Positions 1-8,545 are shown, numbered from the stretch's first letter. The stretch is DNA of 47,460 bases from Trichococcus flocculiformis (GCF_900113645.1 NZ_FOQC01000015.1:1-47460); one strand, 5' to 3'. Made by a program: numbers and translations. The notes: generated by a model from the letters alone, not told the origin.

Positions 1-27
1 AACGCAAGAATAATCATTCGTTGACGC

Positions 28-56
28 TTGATAATATCAACTAAATAGGTTAATAA
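28..56 (+). promoter_or_regulatory. Probable promoter of the selD operon
   Basis: TTGATA (28-33) is separated by 17 nt from TAATAA (51-56), which would start transcription near position 63. The -35 element lies inside a small palindrome, TTGAT-AAT-ATCAA (28-40), that could bind a regulator. Assignment is by eye only. Confidence 0.45.
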
Positions 57-62
57 TAGAGG

Positions 63-156
63 TAGCAACTTGTCATCTTCCTTTCTTTTGGGGAAATAGT
101 GCGGTGTAGTTACCATCACTATTAACCAAAAATTGGGGGGTGGCAAGTTGTTTTTG
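63..156 (+). promoter_or_regulatory. Structured 5' leader of selD ending in a U-run
   Basis: The leader starts where the predicted promoter would initiate. CAACTTG (66-72) can pair with CAAGTTG (144-150), immediately followed by five T (151-155). Inside this closing stem sit a TTCC/GGAA hairpin and TAGTG...CACTA with an inner GGT/ACC. A multi-helix element closed by a stem and a U-run resembles a transcription-attenuating leader or riboswitch. No known riboswitch class was recognised, and the ligand, if any, is unknown. Confidence 0.35.
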
Positions 157-251
157 TCGTTAACCCCGTTAAATCAACGAAAAAATACAAAATTGAACGT
201 CTGGCAGAGCTAAACTTTGACAGTACGTCATGACCTACAGGAGTGAGAAAT

Positions 252-1286
252 ATGGAACAGGAATTATCAAATGAACTATTTATCTGCGGGGGGTGCAATG
301 CGAAAATCGGCCCCGGCGTGCTGGGTGATCTTCTCAGCCAGTTTCCGAAACAGGAAAACCCGAATTTTTTGGTCGGTTTCGACTCGTCCGATGATGCGGC
401 CGTGTTCCGGATAGACGCCGAGACGGCCATGATCCAGACGTTGGACTTCTTTCCCGCAATGGTCGCGGATGCCTCGCTTTTCGGGGAAATCGCTGCTGCC
501 AATGCCTTGAGCGATGTCTTTGCGATGGGCGGCGAAGTGCTGACGGCTATGAACATCGTCTGCTGGCCCGAAACAAAAAGTACCGATACACTCGGGAAAA
601 TATTGGCGGGCGGCTTCAGGAAAGTCCAGGAGGCAGGCGGCGTGCTGGTCGGCGGACATTCGATCCACGATCCCCAGCCCAAATACGGTCTATCAGTATT
701 GGGAAGAGTCCATCCCGATCGGATCTACCGGAATGATACTTGTCTGCCGGGCGATGTCCTGCTGCTGACGAAGCCATTGGGGACCGGCATCATCACGACG
801 GCCTACAGCGCCGGGGAAATGGCCCAGGAATCCTTCGATCAGGCGGTCGTCTCGATGACCACGCTGAACCGTTATGCGGCGGAAGTCCTGAAAAATTACA
901 CAGTCCACAGCTGCACCGATATCACCGGCTTCGGCCTGTTGGGGCATCTGTCGGAAATGGTCAGCGACCGCTGTTCAGCGACGGTCTATGCTGACAGTGT
1001 GCCTTGCCTGAGTGGAGCCTATCAGGGAGCCAAGGAATTCCTGATCACAGCCGGCGGGCAGCGTAACCGGAATCACTTGGAAGACGATGTGGACTTCCAG
1101 ATCGATGACTATGCCTTGGAGGAAATCCTTTTCGATCCGCAGACATCCGGCGGCTTGCTGGTGAGCGTCCCTGTCGAAGAAGCGGCCGCTCTGCTTGCTG
1201 AAATTGAAGCATTGGGCTTGTTGCCCTGCGCCATCATCGGCGAAGTGACCGAAAAAGGCGCCAAGAAGATTACGGTCGTCCATTGA
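252..1286 (+). CDS. selD: Selenide, water dikinase (selenophosphate synthetase)
   Basis: SelD makes selenophosphate from selenide and ATP, the activated selenium donor for selenouridine, selenocysteine and selenium-dependent hydroxylases. The N-terminus carries the GGCNAK motif: Cys15 and Lys18 align with catalytic Cys17 and Lys20 of the E. coli enzyme, so this is the cysteine rather than the selenocysteine form. The rest follows the PurM/AIR-synthase-like fold (DDAAVFR, a GGHS motif, DPQTSGGLL near the C-terminus). A GTG at 243 is in frame but directly abuts the AGGAG at 238-242, so the ATG at 252 with 9-nt spacing is preferred (344 aa). It is the first gene of a cluster with yedF, DUF3343 and an aminotransferase. 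Confidence 0.95.
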   Translation: MEQELSNELFICGGCNAKIGPGVLGDLLSQFPKQENPNFLVGFDSSDDAAVFRIDAETAMIQTLDFFPAMVADASLFGEIAAANALSDVFAMGGEVLTAMNIVCWPETKSTDTLGKILAGGFRKVQEAGGVLVGGHSIHDPQPKYGLSVLGRVHPDRIYRNDTCLPGDVLLLTKPLGTGIITTAYSAGEMAQESFDQAVVSMTTLNRYAAEVLKNYTVHSCTDITGFGLLGHLSEMVSDRCSATVYADSVPCLSGAYQGAKEFLITAGGQRNRNHLEDDVDFQIDDYALEEILFDPQTSGGLLVSVPVEEAAALLAEIEALGLLPCAIIGEVTEKGAKKITVVH

Positions 1287-1328
1287 GAAAAGCATGAAAA
1301 AATATGACTTAACCAGGAGGAAACGATC

Positions 1329-1952
1329 ATGAAAAAAATAGATGCAGTCGGACAAGCTTGTCCGATGCCGGTCATTCTGACCAAACGGGCTTTGAAGGAG
1401 AGCAACGGGGAGGCCATACTCATCAGCGTGGACAATGAGATTGCGACGCAGAACCTTGCCAAGATGGCGGAGCAACTGAAGCTTTCAGTCCAAGTCGAAA
1501 AAATCAACGATTCCCTTTATGAAGTCCAGCTTTCAGATCCGAATGCCGGTAACGAAGCACACGCCGCCGAACACACCGCGCTTCCGGAGCAAGCCACCGA
1601 CACAGTCGCACCATCCGGAGCAAGTTATGTCGTCGTATTGAACAGCGACTTCATCGGCAACGGCAGCGAAGAATTGGGCCGAACGCTGATGAAAAGCTTC
1701 CTCTTTTCCCTGACGGAGCAGGAAGTTCTGCCCGACAAAGTGCTCTGCTACAATGCCGGCGCGTTGCTGACGACGGAAGGTTCAGCCGTATTGGACGACC
1801 TCAAAGCGCTGGAGGAAGACGGCGTCGAGGTGCTGACGTGCGGCATTTGCGGAGAATTTTACGGCGTGAAGGACAAATTGGCTGTGGGTACTTTCACGAA
1901 CATGTACCGCATCGTTGAAATCCTGCGCACCGCCAAGACCGTATCGCCATGA
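1329..1952 (+). CDS. yedF: Sulfurtransferase-like selenium metabolism protein YedF
   Basis: A two-domain protein of 207 aa. The N-terminal TusA/SirA-like domain (about residues 3-72) has the CPMP motif with Cys11 as likely persulfide or perselenide carrier. A Glu/Ala-rich linker leads to a DsrE-like domain (about 97-203) with a CGICG cysteine motif. This architecture is the selenium-metabolism YedF family, usually found beside selD. The exact reaction is not established; a role in delivering reduced Se or S is inferred. The AGGAGG site before ATG 1329 is strong. The stop overlaps the next start by 4 nt (ATGA), indicating translational coupling. Confidence 0.9.
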   Translation: MKKIDAVGQACPMPVILTKRALKESNGEAILISVDNEIATQNLAKMAEQLKLSVQVEKINDSLYEVQLSDPNAGNEAHAAEHTALPEQATDTVAPSGASYVVVLNSDFIGNGSEELGRTLMKSFLFSLTEQEVLPDKVLCYNAGALLTTEGSAVLDDLKALEEDGVEVLTCGICGEFYGVKDKLAVGTFTNMYRIVEILRTAKTVSP

Positions 1953-2221
1953 TCGACCGCAAACATTACGGTATCGTCGCGTTTCCGACGTCTCAGGCCG
2001 CGGCAGCCGCTGAAGCTATTATCCTGGATGCCGATCGGGAATGCCGGCTGATTCCCATGCCGGAACAGATTTCGGCCGGATGCGGATTGGTGCTGCAGAC
2101 GCATCTCGACGAACTGAACGCTGTCCGCTTGTTGTTGTCGGAGCAGGCCATTTCCAACGATGGCTGCTACGAAGTGCGTTTTGAGAACCGGATAAAAACT
2201 GTGGAGGAATGGCATGACTGA
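1949..2221 (+). CDS. DUF3343 protein of selenium clusters
   Basis: A small 90-aa protein that fits the DUF3343 family: an N-terminal beta-strand region, then the motif RLIPMPEQISAGCG with a conserved cysteine. Members are typically short and sit next to selD, yedF or EF2568-like genes; their biochemical role is unknown. The gene overlaps yedF by 4 nt and the following aminotransferase gene by 8 nt, so it is in the same translationally coupled operon. A part in selenium or sulfur trafficking is an inference from neighbours only. Confidence 0.8.
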   Translation: MIDRKHYGIVAFPTSQAAAAAEAIILDADRECRLIPMPEQISAGCGLVLQTHLDELNAVRLLLSEQAISNDGCYEVRFENRIKTVEEWHD

Positions 2222-3374
2222 ACTTTATTATTTCGACAACAGTGCAACCACGCTGAAGAAACCGGCCGCGGTGGCTGAAGCTGTCTATCATGCCATCGCC
2301 GACGCTCAGCTGGGCAACCCGGCACGCGGCAGCCATACCGCTTCTCTTAACGCTTTGCGGTTGACGGAAAGGCTGCGCCAGAAAACGGCAGCCCTGTTCA
2401 GTGTGCCGGATGCGGCAAACGTCGCTTTCACGGCAAACGCCACCGCATCGCTGAACCTGGTCCTGAAGGGCTTGCTGACGCCAGCGGACCATGTCATCAC
2501 GACAGTGACAGAGCACAACGCCGTCCTGCGTCCGCTTTACCAACTGGAAGAACAGGGCACTGCCCTATCTTTTGTCGGAGTTGATGAGTTTGGGACGCTC
2601 CTTTATTCTGATTTCGAACGCCTGTTGCGACCCGATACGCGGGCAGTCGTGGTCAACCATGCCTCGAATGTTACCGGCAACGTGGCGGATCTGGAACGGA
2701 TCGGCAGCTTCTGCCGGGAGCACGATCTGCTGTTCATCGTCGATGCTTCCCAGAGCGCAGGCGTCCTCGATATTGACATGGTGAAACTGCACATCGACGT
2801 TCTCTGCTTCACCGGACACAAAGGACTCTACGGCCCGCAAGGAACGGGGGGCATCTGCCTCGGCGACAGGCCCTTGGAATTCGTGCCGGTGTTCACCGGC
2901 GGCAGCGGCTTCCATTCTTTCGATAAGCAATACCCGACAGAGATGCCGACCCTTTTCGAGGCCGGCACCCAGAATGTCCATGGCTTGGCGGGCCTTTCCG
3001 CCGGTTTGGATTACATCAGCCAGAAAGGGCTGGCAGCGATCACTAGCCACCTGCAGGAACTGACTTTCCGCTTCCATGACCAGATCAAGAATATCCCGGG
3101 AATCACTCTCTATGGTAGCTTCGCTGAAAACATGGAGCGCGCGCCGGTCGTTTCGCTGAATTTGGAGGGCTGGTCCTCCGGTGACCTCAGCGATGCACTT
3201 TTCATGGACTACTCCATCGCCGTGCGTCCCGGAGCCCATTGCGCACCGCTCATCCATCAAGCTTTTGGAACTGAAAAAAACGGTATGGTCCGCTTCAGCT
3301 TCTCCAGCTTCAACACGGTGGAGGAAATCGACTACGCAGCCAAAGCGTTGAGGAGCTTGGCAGAAGAAGGGTAA
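2214..3374 (+). CDS. Class V aminotransferase / cysteine desulfurase family protein (EF2568-like)
   Basis: A PLP-dependent fold-type I enzyme of 386 aa. The PLP lysine is in CFTGHKGLYGPQGTGG, and an N-terminal YFDNSATTLKKP segment is typical of cysteine desulfurase-like proteins. It most resembles the EF2568-type subfamily (TIGR01977), whose genes co-occur with selD, yedF and DUF3343. The likely role is releasing selenium or sulfur from (seleno)cysteine for SelD; the C-terminal SGDLSDALFMDYSIAVRPGAHCAP carries a cysteine that could be catalytic. The start overlaps DUF3343 and has a GGAGG site. It is the last gene of the operon, followed by repeats and a strong terminator. Confidence 0.85.
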   Translation: MTELYYFDNSATTLKKPAAVAEAVYHAIADAQLGNPARGSHTASLNALRLTERLRQKTAALFSVPDAANVAFTANATASLNLVLKGLLTPADHVITTVTEHNAVLRPLYQLEEQGTALSFVGVDEFGTLLYSDFERLLRPDTRAVVVNHASNVTGNVADLERIGSFCREHDLLFIVDASQSAGVLDIDMVKLHIDVLCFTGHKGLYGPQGTGGICLGDRPLEFVPVFTGGSGFHSFDKQYPTEMPTLFEAGTQNVHGLAGLSAGLDYISQKGLAAITSHLQELTFRFHDQIKNIPGITLYGSFAENMERAPVVSLNLEGWSSGDLSDALFMDYSIAVRPGAHCAPLIHQAFGTEKNGMVRFSFSSFNTVEEIDYAAKALRSLAEEG

Positions 3375-3384
3375 CAATCAAAAG

Positions 3385-3413
3385 TTGTCCGATAACCGGA
3401 AAAAATCGGACAT
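3385..3413. repeat. 29-nt dispersed hairpin repeat, copy 1
   Basis: TGTCCGAT (3386-3393) pairs with ATCGGACA (3405-3412). Related 29-nt copies occur at 3437-3465 and 41955-41983. The family is unnamed here; it may be a REP/MITE-like element. Confidence 0.6.
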
Positions 3414-3436
3414 CCGGACTGCGAATGGTCTTCGCG

Positions 3437-3465
3437 TTGTCCTATAAACCCGAAGAATCGGACAA
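3437..3465. repeat. 29-nt dispersed hairpin repeat, copy 2
   Basis: TTGTCC (3437-3442) pairs with GGACAA (3460-3465). It has the same length and loop spacing as copy 1, with one arm base changed (CCTAT for CCGAT). Confidence 0.6.
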
Positions 3466-3506
3466 CCACAGCAGGAGAGGCTTAATATAGCGAGTATCTT
3501 CTTGTA

Positions 3507-3563
3507 AAAAATAAAACAGAGCAGCCACCCCAATCATCAAGGGCGGCTGCTCTGTTTTATTTT
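3507..3563. terminator. Bidirectional terminator between the aminotransferase gene and selU
   Basis: A 19-bp stem (3507-3525 with 3545-3563) is flanked by A-rich and T-rich tracts, so it can stop transcription from both converging units. Confidence 0.9.
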
Positions 3564-3571
3564 CTCTCTAG

Positions 3572-4624
3572 TCAATCGTTCCTCTGCTTCATCCATTCCA
3601 TAATGGCTTCGGCCGTTGCTGCGGCGTCTTCGTTGCGGAAAACGGCGGAAAATTCCTTTTTGTTGAAGTTGTAGCGGGGATCATAGTATTTCACCAATAG
3701 ATCTGCGATGACAGCTTCGAAATCATGCTGGCGCACTTGTTCCTTGTAGCCCTCGACACGCGCCTCATTCAGATAAGATTTCAAGCGGTCCAGGGCCGCG
3801 AGAAGCTCTGTTTCATTGCTGTGGAGATAATCCTTTTTGATCTGTCCGATCCGGTAATCCAATGAAGCCTCGATGTTCAGGTTTATGCCTTTTTGCATCG
3901 CATCAATCAACGCAGGCGGCAGTACGGCCTGTCCGATCCGCTTGCTTTCGCCTTCAGTAAAGACGACCAGCGGTTCCTTCCAGCCGGTTGCGCTCTCGAC
4001 CAACAGACTTTCGAACATTTTTTGGTTGTGCGGCTGTTTCTTCTTCAGACCGACGCCTCCGAAGACGGACCCTCTGTTGTTGGCGCAAGCCTCCAAATCA
4101 AGCACATTGGCTCCACGTTTCTTCAGTTGCTCCAGGATGGCTGTTTTCCCGGTCCCAGTGTTGCCATAGAGGGTCACAAACTGGATCTTTTCGAACAATA
4201 CGGGAATCAGATTATTGATCGTGCTGCGGTAGTTTTTGTAGCCGCCTTCCATCCGGTGGACATTCATCCCCAAAGATTTAAGCAAGGAAAAAATCGAATT
4301 GCTGCGGAATCCTCCCCTGCTGCAGAAGATGACGACTTGGTCGTAGGCCTTCGTGTATTCCTGGAAGAGGCTGAATATCTCCGGCAATCTTGGGGAAATG
4401 ACTTGGATACCGTGACTTTTCGCTTCGTCGATTCGGCCGGCAACATAAAGCGTCCCGACCACTTTCCGGTCCTCATCATTCAGGACCGGTACATTTACGG
4501 CGCCTGGTATAGTCGACTTCGCATATTCGGAAGAGCTCCTGACATCCACATACAAAATCGATTTGTCTCCGCGTTGCTGTTCTATTTCTTCATACGTTGC
4601 GACTGGTTTCAATTGGTTCACCAC
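3572..4624 (-). CDS. selU: tRNA 2-selenouridine synthase
   Basis: SelU/MnmH replaces sulfur in 2-thiouridine at the tRNA wobble position with selenium from selenophosphate, via a geranylated intermediate. An N-terminal rhodanese domain holds the catalytic Cys in VIFCSRGGFRS, and a P-loop domain follows (YGNTGTGKT). The frame is open up to an ATG at 4705, but that start lies inside the terminator hairpin of the upstream helicase gene. The frame also contains the promoter-like TATACT near 4640. Initiation near GTG 4624 or 4621 (or the TTG just after) is preferred; it gives about 350 aa and places the Cys near residue 101, close to Cys97 of E. coli. The exact start is uncertain. The gene converges on selD, which supplies its substrate. 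Confidence 0.9.
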   Translation of the reverse strand: MVNQLKPVATYEEIEQQRGDKSILYVDVRSSSEYAKSTIPGAVNVPVLNDEDRKVVGTLYVAGRIDEAKSHGIQVISPRLPEIFSLFQEYTKAYDQVVIFCSRGGFRSNSIFSLLKSLGMNVHRMEGGYKNYRSTINNLIPVLFEKIQFVTLYGNTGTGKTAILEQLKKRGANVLDLEACANNRGSVFGGVGLKKKQPHNQKMFESLLVESATGWKEPLVVFTEGESKRIGQAVLPPALIDAMQKGINLNIEASLDYRIGQIKKDYLHSNETELLAALDRLKSYLNEARVEGYKEQVRQHDFEAVIADLLVKYYDPRYNFNKKEFSAVFRNEDAAATAEAIMEWMKQRND

Positions 4625-4690
4625 TTTCTGATTCTTAGTATAGCCTCTGTCGGTCAGGAATTCCACCCAAAATCTTGAGGCAAGCGCATG

Positions 4691-4739
4691 AAAACGACCC
4701 GACAAGCTCCTTATTTAACGGAGACATGCGGGTCGTTTT
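4691..4739. terminator. Terminator hairpin downstream of dbpA
   Basis: An 11-bp stem, AAAACGACCCG (4691-4701) with CGGGTCGTTTT (4729-4739), has an inner CTCC/GGAG pairing in the loop. It separates the helicase gene from selU. Confidence 0.75.
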
Positions 4740-4766
4740 GCATTCAATCGTTCAATTTTGCTGCAT

Positions 4767-6215
4767 CTATTTCTTTGCTTTATGCACTTTCAACGCTTTG
4801 CCTTTGACGGTGCGGTTCTGCATCTCAGAAATCACATGCGGCCCTTTTCCGTTCAGGATTTCGATGTAGGTCACGTTTTCCTGGATTGTGATGATGCCGA
4901 TGTCATCCGCATCGATACCGGGAATGTTGGTCAGCGTACCTACGAAATCAATGGCGCGCAGTTTTTTCTTCTTGCCGCCGTTGAAATAGACTTTGGTGAT
5001 GTCCTTGTTCAATTCCCGGTTGCGCGCGCGTTTGATGACAGGCCGTTCCTGCAGTTTCTTTTCGAAAGCCGCTTTATGATGCTGCACGAAGCGGGCGCTC
5101 GGCGGATCAATTTCGGTGATTTCCTGCTGCGCGAAGTCTTTCACTCCCTGCCAGCTTCTTTCCTCACTAGGCGTAACCAAGGTCAAGGCTACCCCCGTTT
5201 TGCCGGCGCGGCCGGTTCTGCCGGTACGGTGGATAAAACTTTCTTTCTCCTCGGGAACATCGTAATTGACGACATGGGTCACGTTATCGACATCAATCCC
5301 GCGCGCAGCCACATCCGTAGCCACCAAATAACGCAGCCTGCCTTTGCGGAAATCTTCCATAACGGCAGTGCGGTCATCCTGCACCATCCCGCCATGCATC
5401 TTATCAATCGGCAAACCGGCTTTACTTAAGAATGTGTACAGTCCGTTTACGGCTTCCTGCGTATTGCAAAAGATGATGCAACTGTCCGGATTCTCAACGG
5501 TCAGCAGATCCAATAGTTGCTTGGCTTTGCCCGATTCTTGGACACGGATGAAGGATTGCAGAATCTTCGGCTTGGATGCCTCATCGCTTTCCATTTTCAC
5601 CGATACGCGGTCGTTTTTCATGTAGAAGCTTGCCAAACGCACCACTTCACTCGGCATGGTCGCGGAGAACAACAACGTTTGTCTTTGTTTCGGAAGGAAA
5701 TCGATGATGGCTTCCACTTGCTCAATGAAGCCCATATTCAGCATCTCATCCGCCTCATCAAGTACCAGGTAGCGTATCTTGTCAAATTTCATTGTCCCTT
5801 TTTGCAGATGATCCAATACCCTGCCCGGAGTGCCGACTACGATATGGCTTTTCTGTCTCAATTCCGATTTTTGCGTATCGAAGGAAGTTTTGCCGAAGAC
5901 AGCAGTAGCCTTAATCCGCTTCAACCGTCCGATGTTGGTGATGTCCTCTTTCACTTGCAGAGCCAGCTCCCTTGTCGGAACCAAAATCAGCGCTTGCGGA
6001 CGGTTTTCCTCCCAGCTCACACTTTCGCACAACGGTACGCCGAAACTGACGGTCTTGCCGCTACCGGTCTGCGATTCGACAATGATATCTTTGCCCTTTA
6101 AGGTCAGCGGGATGACCTCCTGTTGTACTTGCGTCGGTTTGAAATAACGCAATGCCTTTAGTGCCGTAACGATTTCTTCGCTGATTGCGAAGTCTTCAAA
6201 TGTTGTATAATTCAT
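4767..6215 (-). CDS. dbpA: DEAD-box RNA helicase, DbpA/YxiN type
   Basis: An ATP-dependent RNA helicase of 482 aa. It shows a Q-motif region, Walker A SQTGSGKT (48-55), the DEAD box (153-156), SAT (184-186) and HRTGRTGR in the second RecA domain. The C-terminal segment (about 405-480: [19 protein letters not shown] onward) matches the DbpA RNA-binding domain, which in characterised members binds 23S rRNA hairpin 92, so a role in large-subunit assembly is likely. TAGGA precedes the ATG at 6215. The gene is monocistronic, between its own terminator and the SRPBCC gene terminator. Confidence 0.92.
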   Translation of the reverse strand: MNYTTFEDFAISEEIVTALKALRYFKPTQVQQEVIPLTLKGKDIIVESQTGSGKTVSFGVPLCESVSWEENRPQALILVPTRELALQVKEDITNIGRLKRIKATAVFGKTSFDTQKSELRQKSHIVVGTPGRVLDHLQKGTMKFDKIRYLVLDEADEMLNMGFIEQVEAIIDFLPKQRQTLLFSATMPSEVVRLASFYMKNDRVSVKMESDEASKPKILQSFIRVQESGKAKQLLDLLTVENPDSCIIFCNTQEAVNGLYTFLSKAGLPIDKMHGGMVQDDRTAVMEDFRKGRLRYLVATDVAARGIDVDNVTHVVNYDVPEEKESFIHRTGRTGRAGKTGVALTLVTPSEERSWQGVKDFAQQEITEIDPPSARFVQHHKAAFEKKLQERPVIKRARNRELNKDITKVYFNGGKKKKLRAIDFVGTLTNIPGIDADDIGIITIQENVTYIEILNGKGPHVISEMQNRTVKGKALKVHKAKK

Positions 6216-6311
6216 CTTGTCCTACTTTCACTTTTGATTTGTCGTCTCAGTATAACAGGAAAAACGTAATAAATCCGCGTTTTTGTGAAAACAGGGTGCA
6301 GCATGGGACTA

Positions 6312-6348
6312 AAAAATGGAACCGGGTTTGAATCCCGCAAAGGGTTCC
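6312..6348 (-). terminator. Terminator of the SRPBCC gene
   Basis: On the minus strand GGAACC...GGTTCC (6348-6318) with an inner CGGG/CCCG stem is followed by a run of six T (6317-6312). Confidence 0.75.
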
Positions 6349-6381
6349 GCTTCCAGTTCCACCATCACCGCTTGCGCCAGT

Positions 6382-6858
6382 TCACTCTTCGCAGAACAGC
6401 CTGATCCGCTCGATCGCTTGTTGCGCCATTTCATACCGTTTTTCCTGGTAAGCTTCTTTGTCGAATGTTTTGTTCTTATCGACATAAGGAATATTCTGGA
6501 TGCTTTCCAAGTGTAACGTCGTTCCGCCTTCCTCCGCTTTGGCCGTGTAATTTTGCCGCACGAAAGAATCTTCGGCCGGATCGACCGTGTCCACCCGGAT
6601 GGCTGCGCGCATGATGAACTCCTCAGGGAACAGCTCCGCCTGCTGCACTTCGATGTTCACCGGCACCATTTTCCCGAACATGTCGTATTCTGCTTTGTAT
6701 ACACTGGACATGCCGCCGTCCCCGCTGATCTGCTTGACGATTTTCAGGCCCTCATGAATGTCTTGCCAATTCCCCACATTGGCGGCGTATTGCCATACTT
6801 TGCTCAGTGGTGCTTCGATAAAAATACTTTTCTTGATGTGGCTTTTGATGTAGTCCAT
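6382..6858 (-). CDS. SRPBCC (START-like) family protein
   Basis: A 158-aa protein of the SRPBCC/polyketide-cyclase-like fold. It opens with SIFIEAPLSKVWQYAANVGNW, the usual first strand and helix, and closes with a long C-terminal helix. Such proteins bind hydrophobic ligands; the ligand here cannot be told. An in-frame ATG at 6867 touches the AGGAAGG motif, so the ATG at 6858 with 9-nt spacing is chosen. It is a single gene with its own terminator. Confidence 0.75.
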   Translation of the reverse strand: MDYIKSHIKKSIFIEAPLSKVWQYAANVGNWQDIHEGLKIVKQISGDGGMSSVYKAEYDMFGKMVPVNIEVQQAELFPEEFIMRAAIRVDTVDPAEDSFVRQNYTAKAEEGGTTLHLESIQNIPYVDKNKTFDKEAYQEKRYEMAQQAIERIRLFCEE

Positions 6859-6867
6859 TTTATTCAT

Positions 6868-7260
6868 CCTTCCTGCTGATTGAACCTACTGCCCTCATTT
6901 ACGACTGCGATAGCGTTATCTTTATCTTCATTCATAATCAAATAAATTCCCTTATACAAACTTGGCTTGATAAACTTCGAAAACCACTCTTGGCAAGAAC
7001 ACCATTCTTTGTTAAACTGTTCGAGACAGTTCGTAACCATCCTGTCGTTAAATAAAACTAGGGAAATAGAATCATGCAATCAAAACGCAGGAATGTTTTT
7101 TGAGATGGCTTGTTATCCTTAGATACAACCTTCTCGGCATCCGTGCGTCTTTTTTTGTCTATTCTTGTAAGGCGTTGAATAAAGTATTATGAGGCTTTTA
7201 AACAGTCTACAAAAATCTCCTCAAATGCATTCAATTCTTTTATTTTTGATTTCATTTCCT
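6868..7260. other. Gene-poor stretch with the left flank of the TnpB element
   Basis: About 390 nt without a convincing gene. A 71-codon minus-strand frame at 6864-7079 has no good ribosome binding site and resembles no family. The sequence is AT-rich with scattered T-runs. The left end of the TnpB element probably falls in about 7200-7260, but the boundary cannot be fixed by eye. Confidence 0.5.
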
Positions 7261-7277
7261 CTATACTTTGTGTATAG
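7261..7277 (+). repeat. Hairpin upstream of tnpB, possible left-end structure
   Basis: CTATAC (7261-7266) pairs with GTATAG (7272-7277) around a 5-nt loop, 17 nt before the tnpB start. IS200/IS605 elements carry subterminal hairpins, so this may be part of the left end. Confidence 0.35.
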
Positions 7278-7293
7278 AAAGGGATGATCCGAG

Positions 7294-8391
7294 ATGATGC
7301 TGACTAAGAAGGTCCGTTTGATTGTTACAGGCGAAACTTCCAAACTCTACCAAGCAGCAGGCGTTGCTCGTTGGGCTTACAACTACACGATTCGAATGCA
7401 GGAAATGAACCATCGCTTCGGTGGGACGTTCATCAGCGATAATGATCTGCGCAGACACATCACCAAGATGAAGAAACGTAAGAAATACGAATGGTTGAAT
7501 GACGTGTCCAACAATGTTGTCAAACAAGCGGTCAAGGATGCCTGCAGAGCCTACAAAGCCTTTTTCAATGGGCAAGCTCAGCATCCCAGATTTAAGACCA
7601 GACGCCGCTCCAAACCGAGTTTCTACAATGACTGTGTCAAGCTGAAAGTGAAAGGCAACCACGTTCTGTTGGAAAAAATCGGTTGGGTGAAAACCAACGA
7701 ACCTTTGCCCGTGGACTGCAAATACTACAACCCGCGCATCAAATTCGACGGCAAATACTGGTATCTGACGGTTGGCATCGAGGTGAATCCGGTAAAAGTT
7801 AAATTGGATGGTCGGAATGTCGGGGTGGATATCGGCATCAAGGAGTTAGCTGTCACCTCCGATGGTGTTTTTTACAACAACATCAACAAGACAGCCTCCG
7901 TGAGGAAAGCGGAGAGACGCCTCAAGAGATTGCAGCGGCGTGCAAGCAAAAAATACAAAAAAGGAACGCCTAAATCTAAACATCTCCTAAATCTAGAAAG
8001 TGAAATCCGAAGGCAGCACAGACGCTTAGCCAACATCCGAACCAATCATGTCCATCAAACAACCGCGGAGATCGTGAAATCCAAACCCTCCCGCATTGTG
8101 ATGGAAACGCTGAACATCCGCGGCATGATGAAAGACAAGCATTTGGCTAAGGCGGTCGCAAATCAGAAACTCTATTTCTTCAAACAATGCCTGCAATACA
8201 AATGCGAACTAAATGGCATTGAATTTGTGGAAGCAGACCAGTGGTTTCCGAGCTCCAAGTTGTGCAACAACTGTGGAACGCTCAAAAAGGACCTGAAACG
8301 CAGTGACAGGGTCTATCACTGCACATGCGGCCACCATTGCGATAGGGATCTGAACGCAAGCTATAATCTGAGGGATTACCAAGCAGTCTAA
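7294..8391 (+). CDS. tnpB: TnpB, RNA-guided nuclease of an IS605/IS1341-type element
   Basis: A full-length TnpB of 365 aa. The RuvC-like site is intact: Asp179 in GVDIG, Glu271 in METLNIRGM and Asp352 in DRDLNAS. The zinc ribbon has CNNC (324/327) and CTC (343/345). The N-terminal helix-turn-helix_OrfB-like region is basic. Characterised TnpB proteins use an RNA from the element's right end to guide double-strand cleavage, which helps the element persist. No TnpA transposase lies nearby, so the element is solo or mobilised in trans. It sits just upstream of queT. Confidence 0.93.
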   Translation: MMLTKKVRLIVTGETSKLYQAAGVARWAYNYTIRMQEMNHRFGGTFISDNDLRRHITKMKKRKKYEWLNDVSNNVVKQAVKDACRAYKAFFNGQAQHPRFKTRRRSKPSFYNDCVKLKVKGNHVLLEKIGWVKTNEPLPVDCKYYNPRIKFDGKYWYLTVGIEVNPVKVKLDGRNVGVDIGIKELAVTSDGVFYNNINKTASVRKAERRLKRLQRRASKKYKKGTPKSKHLLNLESEIRRQHRRLANIRTNHVHQTTAEIVKSKPSRIVMETLNIRGMMKDKHLAKAVANQKLYFFKQCLQYKCELNGIEFVEADQWFPSSKLCNNCGTLKKDLKRSDRVYHCTCGHHCDRDLNASYNLRDYQAV

Positions 8392-8530
8392 CGGTAGCTC
8401 GGATATGTACGATTCGTTGCATCGGAATTTACGCCCTCGGAGTGCTGCATCAAACGAAAGTAGTCCGTCAGGACCAAATCGGGCACGAAGAACAGGGAAG
8501 CAAACATAAACTAGATTTAGTTAGATTTAT
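8340..8530 (+). ncRNA. Putative omega/reRNA and right end of the TnpB element
   Basis: In TnpB elements the guide RNA overlaps the 3' end of tnpB and runs to the right end. Here the non-coding tail contains GTCC-GTCA-GGAC (8463-8474) and AACTA-GATT-TAGTT (8509-8522). The tail then gives way to queT sequence. The position is inferred from the family, and the exact end and guide segment are not determined. Confidence 0.4.
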
Positions 8531-8545
8531 GGCAACGGTGGACTG

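Noticed and set aside
6864-7079. 71-codon minus-strand frame before the SRPBCC gene
   Set aside because: No clear ribosome binding site, composition unlike neighbours and no recognisable family; likely chance.
8392-8545. preQ1-I or preQ1-II riboswitch before queT
   Set aside because: Neither consensus could be found; the space is filled by the TnpB right end.
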